Notes: a model not told the origin generated them from the letters alone. Positions 1 through 9,314 are shown, counted from the first letter of the stretch. The stretch: 50,750 nt of DNA from Hymenobacter rubripertinctus (GCF_003583925.1 NZ_QYCN01000045.1:1-50750); one strand, 5' to 3'. A program made the numbers and translations.

Positions 1-120
1 CGCCAAAAGTGCGGCGTGTTGGTGCGCAAGTCCTGCTCGTTTAGCCGGTGCGAGAAAATGCACCATACGCGCATCCAACTCGTCATCGACGAGCACAACC
101 GTCGGTTAACGCCAACCTGA
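1..120 (+). CDS. 3' end of an unrecognised gene
   Basis: The window opens inside a reading frame that stays open for 39 codons and stops with TGA at 118-120. The visible tail has three cysteines (CGVLV...SC...RC) followed by a basic, His-containing stretch, which could be part of a zinc-binding knuckle. It is followed directly by a strong hairpin terminator, which supports a real gene end. Too little is visible to name a family, and the start lies outside the window. Confidence 0.5.
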   Translation, partial: RQKCGVLVRKSCSFSRCEKMHHTRIQLVIDEHNRRLTPT

Positions 121-144
121 ATCACCTCGCATTATACCACCGCC

Positions 145-172
145 AAAAAACGGGGCCGCGAAGCCCCGTTTT
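145..172. terminator. Bidirectional hairpin terminator
   Basis: AACGGGGC (149-156) pairs with GCCCCGTT (163-170) around a six-base loop. There is an A run on the left and TTTTC on the right, so it can terminate the partial gene on the + strand and the convergent slyD-like gene on the - strand. Confidence 0.8.
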
Positions 173-196
173 CATTGCCAATAAGCCTAAAGAGAA

Positions 197-712
197 CTAG
201 TGTTGGTGGCCGCCTTCGCCATGGACGTGGCCGTGGTCCATTTCTTCCTGGGTGGCCTCGCGCACGTCGGCTACGGTGCCGTCGAAGTGCATAACCATAC
301 CGGCCAGCGGGTGGTTGAAGTCCATTTTTACAGCGTTGTCGCTGATTTCCATCACCTTGCCCTGCATGTGGTGGCCCTGGTTGTCGGCCATGGGCAGGAA
401 GTTGCCCACTTGCAGCATCTCGCTGTCAAGCTGGCCGTCGATTTCGAATACGTTCTTGGGAATCTCTACTACCGCCTGCTGGTCGTAGTCGCCGTAGGCC
501 TGCTCAGGAGTGAGGCTGAAGCTGAACGGTTCGCCGGTCTGCTTGCCGCTGAGCTGGTGCTCAAACTCCTCAGGCAGCCCGCTTTGGCCGAAGAGGAACA
601 CCATCGGGGCGTCAGCTTCGGCGGACTCTACTAATACTTTCTCCTGGTTTTCGTCGGTTACACTCAGGTCGTAGGTGATGGTAACGACTTTGTTTGCGCT
701 GATTTGAGCCAT
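197..712 (-). CDS. slyD: SlyD-like FKBP-type peptidyl-prolyl isomerase
   Basis: This 171-residue protein has the SlyD layout. An FKBP half at about residues 8-70 includes GLPEEFEHQL, a characteristic segment before the flap. An insert-in-flap chaperone domain follows at about 71-125, then the rest of the FKBP fold with NHPLAGM near 134-140. The tail is His-rich (HGHVHGEGGHQH), as in SlyD proteins that bind nickel or zinc. The family catalyses prolyl cis-trans isomerisation and acts as a cytosolic folding helper. There is no signal peptide. The gene stands alone and converges on the upstream partial gene across a shared terminator. The ATG at 712 fits the usual start of the domain. Family assignment is secure; the metal role is inferred from the tail. 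Confidence 0.9.
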   Translation of the reverse strand: MAQISANKVVTITYDLSVTDENQEKVLVESAEADAPMVFLFGQSGLPEEFEHQLSGKQTGEPFSFSLTPEQAYGDYDQQAVVEIPKNVFEIDGQLDSEMLQVGNFLPMADNQGHHMQGKVMEISDNAVKMDFNHPLAGMVMHFDGTVADVREATQEEMDHGHVHGEGGHQH

Positions 713-1210
713 ACTGCGGGGGGACGGACGCGTCCGGGATGGGGTTGGAAAATAGGTTCAGGTGGCTAGTTACGGAAATGGTCCGGAAATCCGGCCGCCT
801 GGTAAGCATACTCGGTTCGGGGAACTGGGGTTGGTTGACAGGGCCATTCGTCGTCGGCGAATGGCCCCGCCCCGCCGCACGTCTGGCCCCGGCCCCGACC
901 GGCGAAAAGTCACCTGCATTGATGGGTACTTGATTGACCGCAACACTGACCAGGCCCACCTGACGGATGCCCGGCAGAACGCCATCTTCCTCATCAACCT
1001 GAAGCATAACAGCGTCACGACCCTGGGTGCGAGGTTTCAGAAGCAAAAATCCCCTGATGCCAGCGCGTTGGGGGATTTTGCCTGTACACAGCTTTACGGC
1101 CGCAGCTACGATAGTGCGCCGCTCGGTACGGGGGAGAAAATTTGGGTGGCTGGTTCCAAAGGGTGTATGTTTGAAGCTGTTGTTCGCCCAATAGCCGAAC
1201 TATTCTCTTT
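713..1210. other. 498-bp intergenic region, no convincing gene
   Basis: Open frames cross this stretch on both strands, but none shows a recognisable motif or a start that fits its neighbours. It holds a hairpin at 1046-1079 and presumably the divergent promoters of the slyD-like gene and the DUF262 gene. A decayed gene around 920-1040 is possible but cannot be shown. Confidence 0.5.
1046..1079. terminator. Hairpin with A/T flanks (orphan terminator)
   Basis: AAAATCCCC (1046-1054) pairs perfectly with GGGGATTTT (1071-1079) around a 16-base loop. The A and T runs sit inside the stem, as in Rho-independent terminators. No intact gene ends just before it on either strand, so it may be the relic of a lost gene. 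Confidence 0.5.
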
Positions 1211-3223
1211 ATGGATGCTCGTTACGCAACGCCGCAAAAGCTTTTTAGCGGCGAATTACAGTTTATCGTGCCGCTGTTTCAGCGGCCCTACAGCTGGCAA
1301 CTCAAGCAGTGGAAAGCTCTCTGGCAAGATCTGCTCCTGTTACCCGAGATGGAGGCTGGCCGGAACCACTTTATTGGTTCGGTGGTCATGCACCCCACCA
1401 ACACCGTGCCCACGGGCGTAAGCAAATACGCCGTCATCGACGGGCAGCAGCGGCTGACTACGCTGTTCATTCTGTTGGTCGCCCTCCGCGATACGGCCCA
1501 GGCCATTGATCATCAGCAGCTGGCCGAGCGCATCACGGATACCTATCTGACCAATAAATACGCGCCGGCCCACGAGCGGTACAAGCTGCTGCCTACCCAG
1601 GCCGACCGGCCCGCGTTCCGGCAGATAGCCGATCAGGCCCCCGGAACCGCGCCCGTCAATAGTCTCGTAACCGACGCTTTCACCTACTTCCGGCAGCAGC
1701 TCCAGAGTTGGGTTCGGCAGCAGCCCACGCGGGCCGAAGAAATGTTTCGGCTGGTGCTGGAACGACTTTCGCTGGTCAGCATCACCCTCAACGACGACGA
1801 CGACCCGTACCTGGTTTTTGAAAGCCTGAACGCGAAAGGCATGCAGCTCACCGCTGCCGACCTGATCCGCAACTACTTGTTCATGAAAATCCAGCCCGAC
1901 CAGCAGGATGAGCTGAACGAACAGTACTGGATGCCCATGCAGGCGGCGCTGGGCGATTCGCTGACCGTGTTTATCTGGCACTATTTGATGCGACATGGCG
2001 GCAATGTGCCCAAGTCCGATGTGTACCAGTCGTTTCGAAAAGCGGTAGCCGGCCGGGCGGTGCCCGAGGTGCTGGCCGAACTGGCGCGCTATGCGCCTAC
2101 TTATGCCCGCATGTTGCAGCCGGCGCTGGAAACTCAGTACGCGGCCATTGGCCAGGCCCTCGAACGCCTGCACCGCACCCGACTCACGGTGGCCTACCCG
2201 CTTATCATGCGTTTCTATGACCAGGTGCGCCACGGCCAGATGCCGCAGCAGACGCTGCTGGCGGTACTCGACGTGCTGGAAAATTACGCGATGCGCGGGT
2301 TTATGGCCCGCCGGGGCACTGGCGGGGCCAACAAGTCCATGCAAACGCTGGCTTCCCGCACGAACGGCCTCGACCACGCACCGGAAACCTTGCTGGCCGA
2401 TATCCAGAGCTATCTGGCCACCCAAAATTACCCGGCCGATTCGGATGTGCTTAAAGCGTTGGTGGAGCAGCCGCTCTACCATCATGCCGGGGAGCGGCGC
2501 ACGCGCACAAAATTGCTGCTCGACACGCTGGAAAGTAAGCTGAGCAAGAAAGAAACCGTGCAACTGAGCAAACTGAGCATCGAGCACATCATGCCCCAGA
2601 CGATTACCCCGGCGTGGCTAGTGGCGCTGGGCGAACAAGCCGACCGCGACCACCAGCAACTGCTCCATACGCTCGGCAACCTCACCCTGACGGGCTACAA
2701 CAGTGAGCTGTCCAATCTGCCTTTCGCCGGCAAGCAGGTGCATTTCGCGGCCAGCCACGTGGGGCTGAACGCGGAGTTGGCTACTGCGTTTGGCTGGAAT
2801 GGGGCCGCCATCCGGGAACGAAGCCGTCGGTTGGCTCAACTGCTGGTAGAGCGCTGGCCCTCTTTCGCGCCCAACACGGCCGACGCCAGTTTGAGCGGGG
2901 AGGGTGGCCGCAATGCCAGCATCCGGCCTACGGCAGTCGTTTTACAGGGCCACCGCCGGGCGGTGTCTACCTGGATTGAAGTCGTGACAGCAACCATCGA
3001 GCTGGCGGCTACCGGCCGGCCGCAGTTGTGGGCACAGTTGCAAGCCGCCAAGCCCAACTACTTTTCTTCGCAGCCGCAGCAGTTGCGTAGTCCGGCTACC
3101 ATCGCGCCCGCGCAATTCTACGAGGGCCACAACAATGCGAAAGCCCACCGGCTCAACTGCCAGTTCATCGTGCAGCAGGCCGGGATTGCCCCCGCAGAAT
3201 GGGCAGTCGAAACGGCCGTTTAG
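1211..3223 (+). CDS. DUF262/DUF1524 GmrSD-type restriction protein
   Basis: This is a 670-residue single-chain protein. The N-terminal DUF262 (ParB/GmrS-like) domain has the VPLFQRPYSW motif at about residues 19-28 and DGQQR at 77-81. The C-terminal DUF1524 HNH-type nuclease has IEHIMPQ with E458/H459, followed by HTLGNLTL and YNSELSN. A further ~100-residue tail follows from about 570. The same two domains occur in GmrSD (cleaves glucosylated hydroxymethylcytosine DNA), SspE and BrxU, where DUF262 controls nucleotide-dependent activity and the HNH domain cuts. No Dnd/Ssp modification genes, methylase or BREX genes lie nearby, so it is probably a solo type IV-like defence enzyme. The target modification cannot be read from sequence. 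All key motifs are intact. Confidence 0.88.
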   Translation: MDARYATPQKLFSGELQFIVPLFQRPYSWQLKQWKALWQDLLLLPEMEAGRNHFIGSVVMHPTNTVPTGVSKYAVIDGQQRLTTLFILLVALRDTAQAIDHQQLAERITDTYLTNKYAPAHERYKLLPTQADRPAFRQIADQAPGTAPVNSLVTDAFTYFRQQLQSWVRQQPTRAEEMFRLVLERLSLVSITLNDDDDPYLVFESLNAKGMQLTAADLIRNYLFMKIQPDQQDELNEQYWMPMQAALGDSLTVFIWHYLMRHGGNVPKSDVYQSFRKAVAGRAVPEVLAELARYAPTYARMLQPALETQYAAIGQALERLHRTRLTVAYPLIMRFYDQVRHGQMPQQTLLAVLDVLENYAMRGFMARRGTGGANKSMQTLASRTNGLDHAPETLLADIQSYLATQNYPADSDVLKALVEQPLYHHAGERRTRTKLLLDTLESKLSKKETVQLSKLSIEHIMPQTITPAWLVALGEQADRDHQQLLHTLGNLTLTGYNSELSNLPFAGKQVHFAASHVGLNAELATAFGWNGAAIRERSRRLAQLLVERWPSFAPNTADASLSGEGGRNASIRPTAVVLQGHRRAVSTWIEVVTATIELAATGRPQLWAQLQAAKPNYFSSQPQQLRSPATIAPAQFYEGHNNAKAHRLNCQFIVQQAGIAPAEWAVETAV

Positions 3224-3315
3224 GACCAATGCCCGGCGTTTCCGATAAGCCAGGATGGTACAGCGGTTGCAAATCGGACTATGCTTCTTCGCGCACGCCG
3301 CAAACCAATAGCCTT

Positions 3316-3357
3316 AAAAGCCCGGCCCCGACACGAAGCTGTTGGGGCCGGGCTTTT
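3316..3357. terminator. Strong bidirectional terminator
   Basis: A perfect 14-bp inverted repeat: 3316-3329 (AAAAGCCCGGCCCC) pairs with 3344-3357. The A and T runs flank the GC stem symmetrically, so it serves the DUF262 gene on the + strand and the convergent helicase gene on the - strand. Confidence 0.9.
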
Positions 3358-3417
3358 GAGGCTATTGATTGGAAAAAAACGAACCCTTATAGCTCTTTGG
3401 TTACTGAGAGCCAGCGC

Positions 3418-5448
3418 TCAACTCTCCAGCTCCCAGGCCGTGCGGTAGGCTCCGATGCTCTCCACGTATTCCAGAAAGGCTTTGTAAAAAGGATGGGAGC
3501 CGAGCGTGGCCGAGTCGCCGACGAGCAGCAGCTTGCGGCGGGCGCGGGTCATGCCCACGTTCATGCGGCGCACGTCGCTCAGGAAGCCGATTTCGCCCTG
3601 GGGGTTGCTGCGGGTGAGGCTGATGGCGATGATGTCGCGCTCCTGGCCCTGGAACGAGTCGACGGTGCCCACGCTCAGCATGCGGTGCTCCATGAGGCCC
3701 ACCAGCTCGTCGTTTTCCTCGATGGCATCCTTGAGGTAGTTGATCTGGGCGCGATAGGGGGCAATTACGCCCACGGTGAGCAGGTCGTCCTCGTGGTCGG
3801 CGGGGTCGTAGGGCTCCAGCAACTGGGCCAGGCGGCGCAGCAGCAGGTCGGCCTCCTCGGGGTTAGCGGTGGAACGACTTTCGGCAATCGTGATTTCCTG
3901 GAAGCCGAAGCCGGCCGTGTCGAGAAACTCCACGGCCAGGTCGGGGGCAAAGCGTGGGTCGTAGGCCGGCAGGTCGGCCTGGGCCACGGCGGGGGCGGCT
4001 TGCAGGCGGCCGTCGTAGAACTGTTGGGAGCTGAACTCCATAATCAGCTCGTGCATCCGGTACTGCACTTCCAGCATCCGGGCCGTGTCGGGCTGGCGCT
4101 TGATGCACTTCTCGAACAGCGTTTCGCGCAGGCCCTCGCGGGCCGCTTTTTCGCTTTTCACGGTGGGCGGCAGCTGCTGATGGTCGCCGGCCAGCACCAC
4201 GCGGCCCGCTTTGGAAATCGGAATCCAGGAGCCCGGCTCCAGGGCCTGGGCGGCCTCGTCGATGAACACGGTTTCGTAGGTGAGGTGGCGGATGGCGCGG
4301 TTGCTGGCGCCCACCAACGTGCAGGTAATCACCTGCACCTGCTCCAGCAAATCCTCGGTAATGTAGCGCTCCAGCTGGTCCGACTCCTGCAACAAATCGT
4401 GGGCCTGCTGCTTGAGCAACCGGCGCTGCTCACGCTCCTCGTGGCCGAAGTGCCGTTTGAACTTGCCGGCCTGTTCCCGGTACTGCTCAGCCGTCTGGCG
4501 CAGGCTGCGCAGCTCGGCGTAGCTCTTGTGGTTCATGATCTGGGCATCGAGCGTGTGCTGAAGCAGCAGGTCGGATACCCGCGACGGGTTGCCCATGCGA
4601 ATCACGTTCACGCCGCGCTCGGCCAGCTTTTCGGTGAGCAAATCGACGGCCGTATTGCTCGGGGCGCACACCAGCACCCGCCGCTCGCGCCGGATGGTTT
4701 CCAGGATGGCCTGCACCAGCGTAGTGGTTTTGCCGGTGCCGGGCGGGCCGTGGATGATGGCCACGTCCTGGGCCGCCAGCACGTGGCGCACGGCGGCCAA
4801 CTGGCTCTCGTTGAGGGGCGAAGGGTAGTAGAGCGTAGCTTCGGCGGCGGGTCGGAAGCGGGCGGGTTTGGCCCCCAGCAGCACGTCGCGCAGCTCGGCC
4901 AGACGCGAGTCGTAAGCGCCCATCACTTTGCCCAGGGCGTACTCCATCTCGCGGTAGCTCACCTCGTCGAAGGTCAGATCCACGCCCAGCTTGCCGTCTT
5001 CCACCCAGTCGGGCAAGTCCTCTTTGGTAGTGGCGAGCAGGATTTTGTTGCGCTTGACGCTGGTAATCACCCCGCTCAGCGTAGGCCTATCGGAGCCCGA
5101 GCGGCCGGGGATGTTGCCGAACAGGGCGGCATTTTTGCCTACCTGAAACAGGTGCAGCGCGCCCTGCCCGCCCTGACGCTCCAGCTCAATGACGAGCTTG
5201 CCGCCGAAGCCGATGTCTTCCTTCGTGATTTTGACCGGGTACCAGGTCAGGCCCCGTTTCTGGCGCTCGGCAATGCTGGCCTGGGCGCTCTTGATCTTGA
5301 ATTGCTCGTAGTCCTCCTGCTGCTCGAGCTTCATGAGGGCCTGCACCTTGCGCAACTCCTTTTCGAGGGCGTAGGGTTCGGTATAAGTAGGTTGTTCAGC
5401 CAACAGATTCAGTTTTTTGGGTCCGTGAGTAACAACGAAACCGGGCAA
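3418..5448 (-). CDS. SF1 DNA/RNA helicase, IGHMBP2/SMUBP-2-like
   Basis: This 676-residue AAA superfamily 1 helicase of the UPF1-like branch has Walker A GPPGTGKT at about residues 234-241. DEAA (motif II, within FIDEAAQALE), GDHQQLPPT (motif III), QYRMH (motif IV region), VDSFQGQE (motif V) and VGMTRARR (motif VI) follow in order. The N-terminal ~200 residues contain the beta-barrel typical of this branch (TWYPVKI...GFGGKLVIELER). Such proteins unwind nucleic acid 5'-3' using ATP; the cellular substrate of the bacterial versions is not established. The ATG at 5448 gives a poorly conserved-looking leader. An in-frame TTG at 5403, just before AEQPTY, is a plausible true start. It is monocistronic. 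Confidence 0.88.
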   Translation of the reverse strand: MPGFVVTHGPKKLNLLAEQPTYTEPYALEKELRKVQALMKLEQQEDYEQFKIKSAQASIAERQKRGLTWYPVKITKEDIGFGGKLVIELERQGGQGALHLFQVGKNAALFGNIPGRSGSDRPTLSGVITSVKRNKILLATTKEDLPDWVEDGKLGVDLTFDEVSYREMEYALGKVMGAYDSRLAELRDVLLGAKPARFRPAAEATLYYPSPLNESQLAAVRHVLAAQDVAIIHGPPGTGKTTTLVQAILETIRRERRVLVCAPSNTAVDLLTEKLAERGVNVIRMGNPSRVSDLLLQHTLDAQIMNHKSYAELRSLRQTAEQYREQAGKFKRHFGHEEREQRRLLKQQAHDLLQESDQLERYITEDLLEQVQVITCTLVGASNRAIRHLTYETVFIDEAAQALEPGSWIPISKAGRVVLAGDHQQLPPTVKSEKAAREGLRETLFEKCIKRQPDTARMLEVQYRMHELIMEFSSQQFYDGRLQAAPAVAQADLPAYDPRFAPDLAVEFLDTAGFGFQEITIAESRSTANPEEADLLLRRLAQLLEPYDPADHEDDLLTVGVIAPYRAQINYLKDAIEENDELVGLMEHRMLSVGTVDSFQGQERDIIAISLTRSNPQGEIGFLSDVRRMNVGMTRARRKLLLVGDSATLGSHPFYKAFLEYVESIGAYRTAWELES

Positions 5449-5492
5449 AAGGTGGCCGCAAGTTCGGGAGGAATTTGGGAATGGACTGGTCG

Positions 5493-5774
5493 TCAGCAGT
5501 AGGCGGATATGGTTTCCACATACTTCTTCTGTTCGTCAAAGATGACTACCTCCACTTTCGGATGCGTGGTTAAGATACCTGTGACTAGACGCCGAGCGGC
5601 TTCAATAGAATATACTTCAATTTCAATGTATGGTAGCTCCATCGCGCTGTCGTGCTTTTGGAACCGCGTGATGCAGTCCTGGATCAGCACAATACCAGTG
5701 GCCAGTTCGCAGACCAACAAATAGTACCTCACGTATTTTCCTGGAATCTTTGTGGGTAACATATGCCACGCCAA
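5493..5774 (-). CDS. Small hypothetical protein
   Basis: A 93-residue protein I do not recognise. It has no signal peptide or membrane segment. Alternating hydrophobic stretches (YVRYYLLVCEL, YIEIEVYSI, KVEVVIFDE) suggest a small alpha/beta fold. The coding region is visibly less GC-rich than its neighbours, and it lies beside a decayed antitoxin gene, which points to recently acquired or accessory DNA. An alternative start is the ATG at 5762. The gene ends 45 bp upstream of the helicase start on the same strand, so co-transcription is possible. Confidence 0.55.
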   Translation of the reverse strand: MAWHMLPTKIPGKYVRYYLLVCELATGIVLIQDCITRFQKHDSAMELPYIEIEVYSIEAARRLVTGILTTHPKVEVVIFDEQKKYVETISAYC

Positions 5775-5884
5775 AATGGTGAATTTATATTTGGGATTCT
5801 GTGCTTTGAATCGAGAGTTGTTGCATCGATGTCCGTAACTTTATAGACGAGGTTATTATCGGGGGTTAATCAGAAGATGTGCTT

Positions 5885-6161
5885 TTAGAAGGCCGAGTGC
5901 ATCTTCGCACGAATAGAATGTGACTCCAAAACGAGTGGGACGAACACGGAGGCCAGCAATACTTCCGCCAAAATCCCTGGGTGCTGGGGCAGCGGCTTCA
6001 TCATTTTGACGGTGCGCTTGCGCTGGTGGTTCAGGGTTTCGTTTACCCGACTTACCCAGCCACTCGACCAGGTGGCGCTGGGGCAGGCCCTGCTCCTGCA
6101 TTTTGTACTTGATGTGGGCGATGTAGTCACTCAAACGTATTCGGGTCTGCCCTGGCCCCAT
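5885..6161 (-). pseudogene. Frameshifted, 5'-truncated HigA-type antitoxin (HTH) remnant
   Basis: Two overlapping frames together spell the C-terminal half of a HigA-family antitoxin. The first frame (from 6161) gives DYIAHIKYKMQEQGL and HLVEWLGKSGK, matching the start of the HTH. The match then continues in another frame (ending 5885) as VNETLNHQRKRTVKMM followed by GILAEVLL. Known HigA proteins read this as one chain (KYRMEQ..LTQ..L....G.S.VSEVLN.KR.LT..M...L...LGI). The shift lies near 6045-6055. The N-terminal ~60 residues of a full HigA are absent, and no HigB toxin frame is visible upstream. I conclude that it is a dead toxin-antitoxin remnant. Confidence 0.7.
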
Positions 6162-6542
6162 GCCTCACCCCCCGGCCCCCCTACGCCGCCCGATGCGCGG
6201 AATGAAAAAGGCGAGGGGGAGCCCGGTAAAAGCAGCCCATCGTTGCTTCTGCACAGGTACCTGGTAGCAGCCCCCGCCGCAGAAGGGAAGATGGGCCACG
6301 CTCAAACCCACCTTACGCCGGGGTCGAAAAATAGCCGGATAGCTGACTCAAGCGGCCGTAGGGCGAAGCAAGGGCAGCAGGAGTGGGGCCGGCCGGGTAG
6401 GCAGAGCAGAAAGCATTCGTCTTGCGCCGGGTAAGGCGGAAAAAGGCAGTAAACCTCTTGTGACTGGCTTGATTCGCCGGCAGACCTGCCTGCCCAAACG
6501 ACCGTATCTTGGGCCTCTGTGCGCCGCTATTTTCTCTTCCGT
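6162..6542. other. Intergenic region with no convincing gene
   Basis: About 380 bp between the antitoxin remnant and the M1 peptidase. Open frames here have no recognisable content. Near the right end TATCTTGG (about 6506-6513) weakly resembles the Bacteroidota TAnnTTTG promoter element. The rest may be decayed DNA from the lost toxin-antitoxin locus. Confidence 0.4.
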
Positions 6543-9173
6543 ATGACTTGTTGCCTCTTCCCGAGTTCCCGTTACTCGTTGTTGCCGGTGCTGCCCCTGT
6601 TGCTGGCGGCCTGCACCCGCGCCCCGCTGATACCGGGGACTACGCCCGTCGTGGCTGCCACAACCGCTGCCCCGGTGGTGCCCGTGGTGGCGGGCGTGAG
6701 CCGGGAGCTGGCCGAGGAGCGGGCCGCCCGGGTGTCGGGCCTGGGCTACGCGCTGCACTTCACGGTGCCGCCCGACAAGGCCGCGCCCATTGCGGCTACC
6801 GAGACCGTGCGTTTCCGCCTTGCCGATGCCGGCCGGCCGCTGCAACTTGACTTCAAGGAGCGAACGGCCAACCTGCGCGCCCTGCGCGTGAACGGCCGGC
6901 CGGTGCCCATCGACCACCACGATGAGCACTTGGTGCTACCCGCCTCCTACCTCAAAACCGGCCCCAACGAAGTGCAAATCGACTTTACGGCCGGCAACCA
7001 AAGCCTCAACCGCAACGACGACTACCTCTACACGCTGCTCGTGCCCGACCGCACCCGCACCGTGTTCCCGGTCTTCGACCAGCCTAACCTAAAGGCCGCC
7101 TTCACGCTCACGCTCACGTTGCCCGATACCTGGGAGGCCCTGGCCAACGGCCCGTTGCAGGATTCGAGCCGCGCCAACGGCCGCAAAACTTACCGCTTCG
7201 CACCGTCCGATACTATCAGTACTTACCTGTTCTCGTTCGCGGCGGGCCGGTTCTCGCGCCTCGGGCGCAGTCCGGCGGGCCGACCCATGCAGTTGCTGCA
7301 CCGCGAAACCGACAAGAGCAAGCTGGCGCTGAGCCTGGACCCCATCTTTCAGATTCACGCCGACGCGCTTCAGTTTATGGAAGCCTACACCGGCATTCCG
7401 TATCCGTTTCAGAAGTTCGATTTCGTGGTTCTGCCCGATTTCCAGTATGGCGGCATGGAGCACGTGGGCGCCATCGATTACAAGGCCAGTGCGCTGTTCC
7501 TGGACGAGGGCGCCACCCAGGACCAGAAAATAGCCCGCTCCAACCTGATTTCCCACGAAACGGCCCACATGTGGTTCGGCGACCTCGTGACCATGCAGTG
7601 GTTCAACGACGTGTGGATGAAGGAGGTGTTTGCCAACTTCATGGCCGACAAAATCACCCAGGTGGCGCTGCCGGAGTCGAACTACGACCTCAAGTTCGTC
7701 ATCGACCACTACCCGGCCGCCTACGGCGTGGACCGGACCACCGGGGCCAACCCCATCCGCCAAAATCTGGACAACCTGAGCGACGCAGGCTCGCTCTATG
7801 GGGGCATCATCTACCACAAAGCGCCCATCATGATGCGCCAGTTGGAGCGGCTGATGGGGGAGGAGCCCTTCCGCGACGGGCTGCGCGCCTACCTGAAGCA
7901 GTACGCCCACGGCAACGCCACCTGGCCCGACCTGATTAAGATTCTGGATGCGCGCACGCCCGCCGATTTGCAGGCCTGGAACAAGGTGTGGGTAAACCAG
8001 CCCGGCCGTCCGGTGTTCAAGTACGATCTGCAAACCAGCGCCGGAAAAATCACCCGCCTTACGCTCAGCCAGCAGGCCGAAGATGGCTCCGACCGCCTCT
8101 GGCCCCAGCTGTTCGAGGTGATGCTAGTGTACCCCAACGGCCGCACCCGCGAGCTGACCGTAAACCAAAACGCCCGCGAAGTGGCGGTGCCCGCCGCCGT
8201 GGGCGAGCCGGCTCCAGCGTTTATCCTGTTCAACTCGACGGGCCTGGGCTACGGCGTTTTCCCGGTTGATAAGCCGCTGCCGGCCGGCCTGGCTACCCTG
8301 CCCACGCCGGTGGCCCGGGCAGCGGCCTATATAAACCTCTACGAAAACATGCTCAACGGCCGCGCCCTCGCGCCCGCCGAGCTGCTGGCCGTGGTGCGCC
8401 GCCAGCTGCCCCGCGAAACCGAGGAGCTGAACCTCAAGCTGCTCACCAGCCAGCTGACCGACGTGTACTGGAAGCTGCTGCCGCCCGCCCGCCGCGCCGC
8501 TTTAGCCCCCGCGCTGGAAACCGAGTTGTGGCAGGCGTTGGCGAAAACCCCCGCGCCCAATTCCAAGAAGCTGCTGTTCAAAGCCTACCAGTCGGTGGCC
8601 CTGAGCCGGGCGGCCCAAACGCGCCTCTACCGTATCTGGGGCACCCAGCAGGCTCCCGCGGGCGTCAAGCTGACGGAGGACGACTACACCAGCCTGGCCC
8701 TGGCGCTGGCCGTGCGCGATTACCCGGCGCCCGCGCCCATCCTGGCCCGCCAACTCACCCGCATCACCAACCCCGACCGCCGCAAGCGCATGGAGTTCAT
8801 GCTGCCCGCCCTCTCGCCCGACCCGGCCACCCGCGACGCTTTCTTCGCCTCGTTGGCTGAGGAAAAGAACCGCGAAAAGGAGGCCTGGGTGACAGCGGCG
8901 CTGGGCTACCTGCACCACCCGTTGCGGGCCGCTACCTCCGAAAAATACCTGCCCCAGAGCCTGGCGCTGCTGGAGGAAATTCAGCAGACCGGCGACATTT
9001 TCTTCCCCTATTCCTGGCTCCAGGCCACGCTCGGTAGCTACCAGACGCCCACCGCCGCCCGCACCGTCCGCGACTTTCTCACGGCCCACCCCAGCTACAA
9101 CCCCCAGCTCCACGCCAAACTGTTGCAGGCGGCTGATGATGTGTTTCGGGCGGAGAAGTTGGTGCGGGAGTGA
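6543..9173 (+). CDS. M1-family metallo-aminopeptidase lipoprotein
   Basis: 876 residues from the ATG at 6543. The N-terminus is a lipoprotein signal ending in the lipobox LLLAAC (Cys about residue 22), so the enzyme is probably anchored in the envelope. The gluzincin signature is complete: exopeptidase motif GGMEH (about 303-307, where GxMEN is usual) and HETAH at 338-342, with the third zinc ligand E361 in WMKEVFANF, exactly HEXXH-x18-E. M1 enzymes remove N-terminal residues from peptides using zinc. The N-terminal ~190 residues form the beta-sandwich domain; the C-terminal ~400 residues are helical, as in aminopeptidase N. A GTG at 6519 would add eight residues and spoil the compact signal, so I prefer 6543. 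Confidence 0.92.
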   Translation: MTCCLFPSSRYSLLPVLPLLLAACTRAPLIPGTTPVVAATTAAPVVPVVAGVSRELAEERAARVSGLGYALHFTVPPDKAAPIAATETVRFRLADAGRPLQLDFKERTANLRALRVNGRPVPIDHHDEHLVLPASYLKTGPNEVQIDFTAGNQSLNRNDDYLYTLLVPDRTRTVFPVFDQPNLKAAFTLTLTLPDTWEALANGPLQDSSRANGRKTYRFAPSDTISTYLFSFAAGRFSRLGRSPAGRPMQLLHRETDKSKLALSLDPIFQIHADALQFMEAYTGIPYPFQKFDFVVLPDFQYGGMEHVGAIDYKASALFLDEGATQDQKIARSNLISHETAHMWFGDLVTMQWFNDVWMKEVFANFMADKITQVALPESNYDLKFVIDHYPAAYGVDRTTGANPIRQNLDNLSDAGSLYGGIIYHKAPIMMRQLERLMGEEPFRDGLRAYLKQYAHGNATWPDLIKILDARTPADLQAWNKVWVNQPGRPVFKYDLQTSAGKITRLTLSQQAEDGSDRLWPQLFEVMLVYPNGRTRELTVNQNAREVAVPAAVGEPAPAFILFNSTGLGYGVFPVDKPLPAGLATLPTPVARAAAYINLYENMLNGRALAPAELLAVVRRQLPRETEELNLKLLTSQLTDVYWKLLPPARRAALAPALETELWQALAKTPAPNSKKLLFKAYQSVALSRAAQTRLYRIWGTQQAPAGVKLTEDDYTSLALALAVRDYPAPAPILARQLTRITNPDRRKRMEFMLPALSPDPATRDAFFASLAEEKNREKEAWVTAALGYLHHPLRAATSEKYLPQSLALLEEIQQTGDIFFPYSWLQATLGSYQTPTAARTVRDFLTAHPSYNPQLHAKLLQAADDVFRAEKLVRE

Positions 9174-9174
9174 T

Positions 9175-9281
9175 GTAGCGCGAAGCTCCAGCTTCGCGTG
9201 TCGTTGCTGACTACCGAGCAGTTGTGAGCGACGATGCAACGATTCCGTTCAACGATGCGCGAAGCTGGAGCTTCGCGCTAC
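9175..9281. repeat. REP-like inverted repeat element, copy 1
   Basis: A 24-bp sequence at 9175-9198 beginning GTAGCGCGAAGCT is repeated perfectly in inverse orientation at 9258-9281. Each arm is itself palindromic (CGCGAAGCT..AGCTTCGCG). Parts of the same sequence recur at 12311-12334 and 16044-16110, so it is a dispersed intergenic family. It could also act as a terminator between the convergent flanking genes. Confidence 0.8.
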
Positions 9282-9314
9282 AGCCGTTCTGCCTGACGTT
9301 CCTTCAACTGACAA

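Noticed and set aside
612..1046. 144-residue - strand frame upstream of the slyD-like gene
   Set aside because: It overlaps the slyD-like gene in another frame and has no recognisable domain or start context.
3199..5502. 767-residue + strand frame opposite the helicase
   Set aside because: Complement of a clearly conserved helicase; high GC makes long shadow frames, and its content is low-complexity without motifs.
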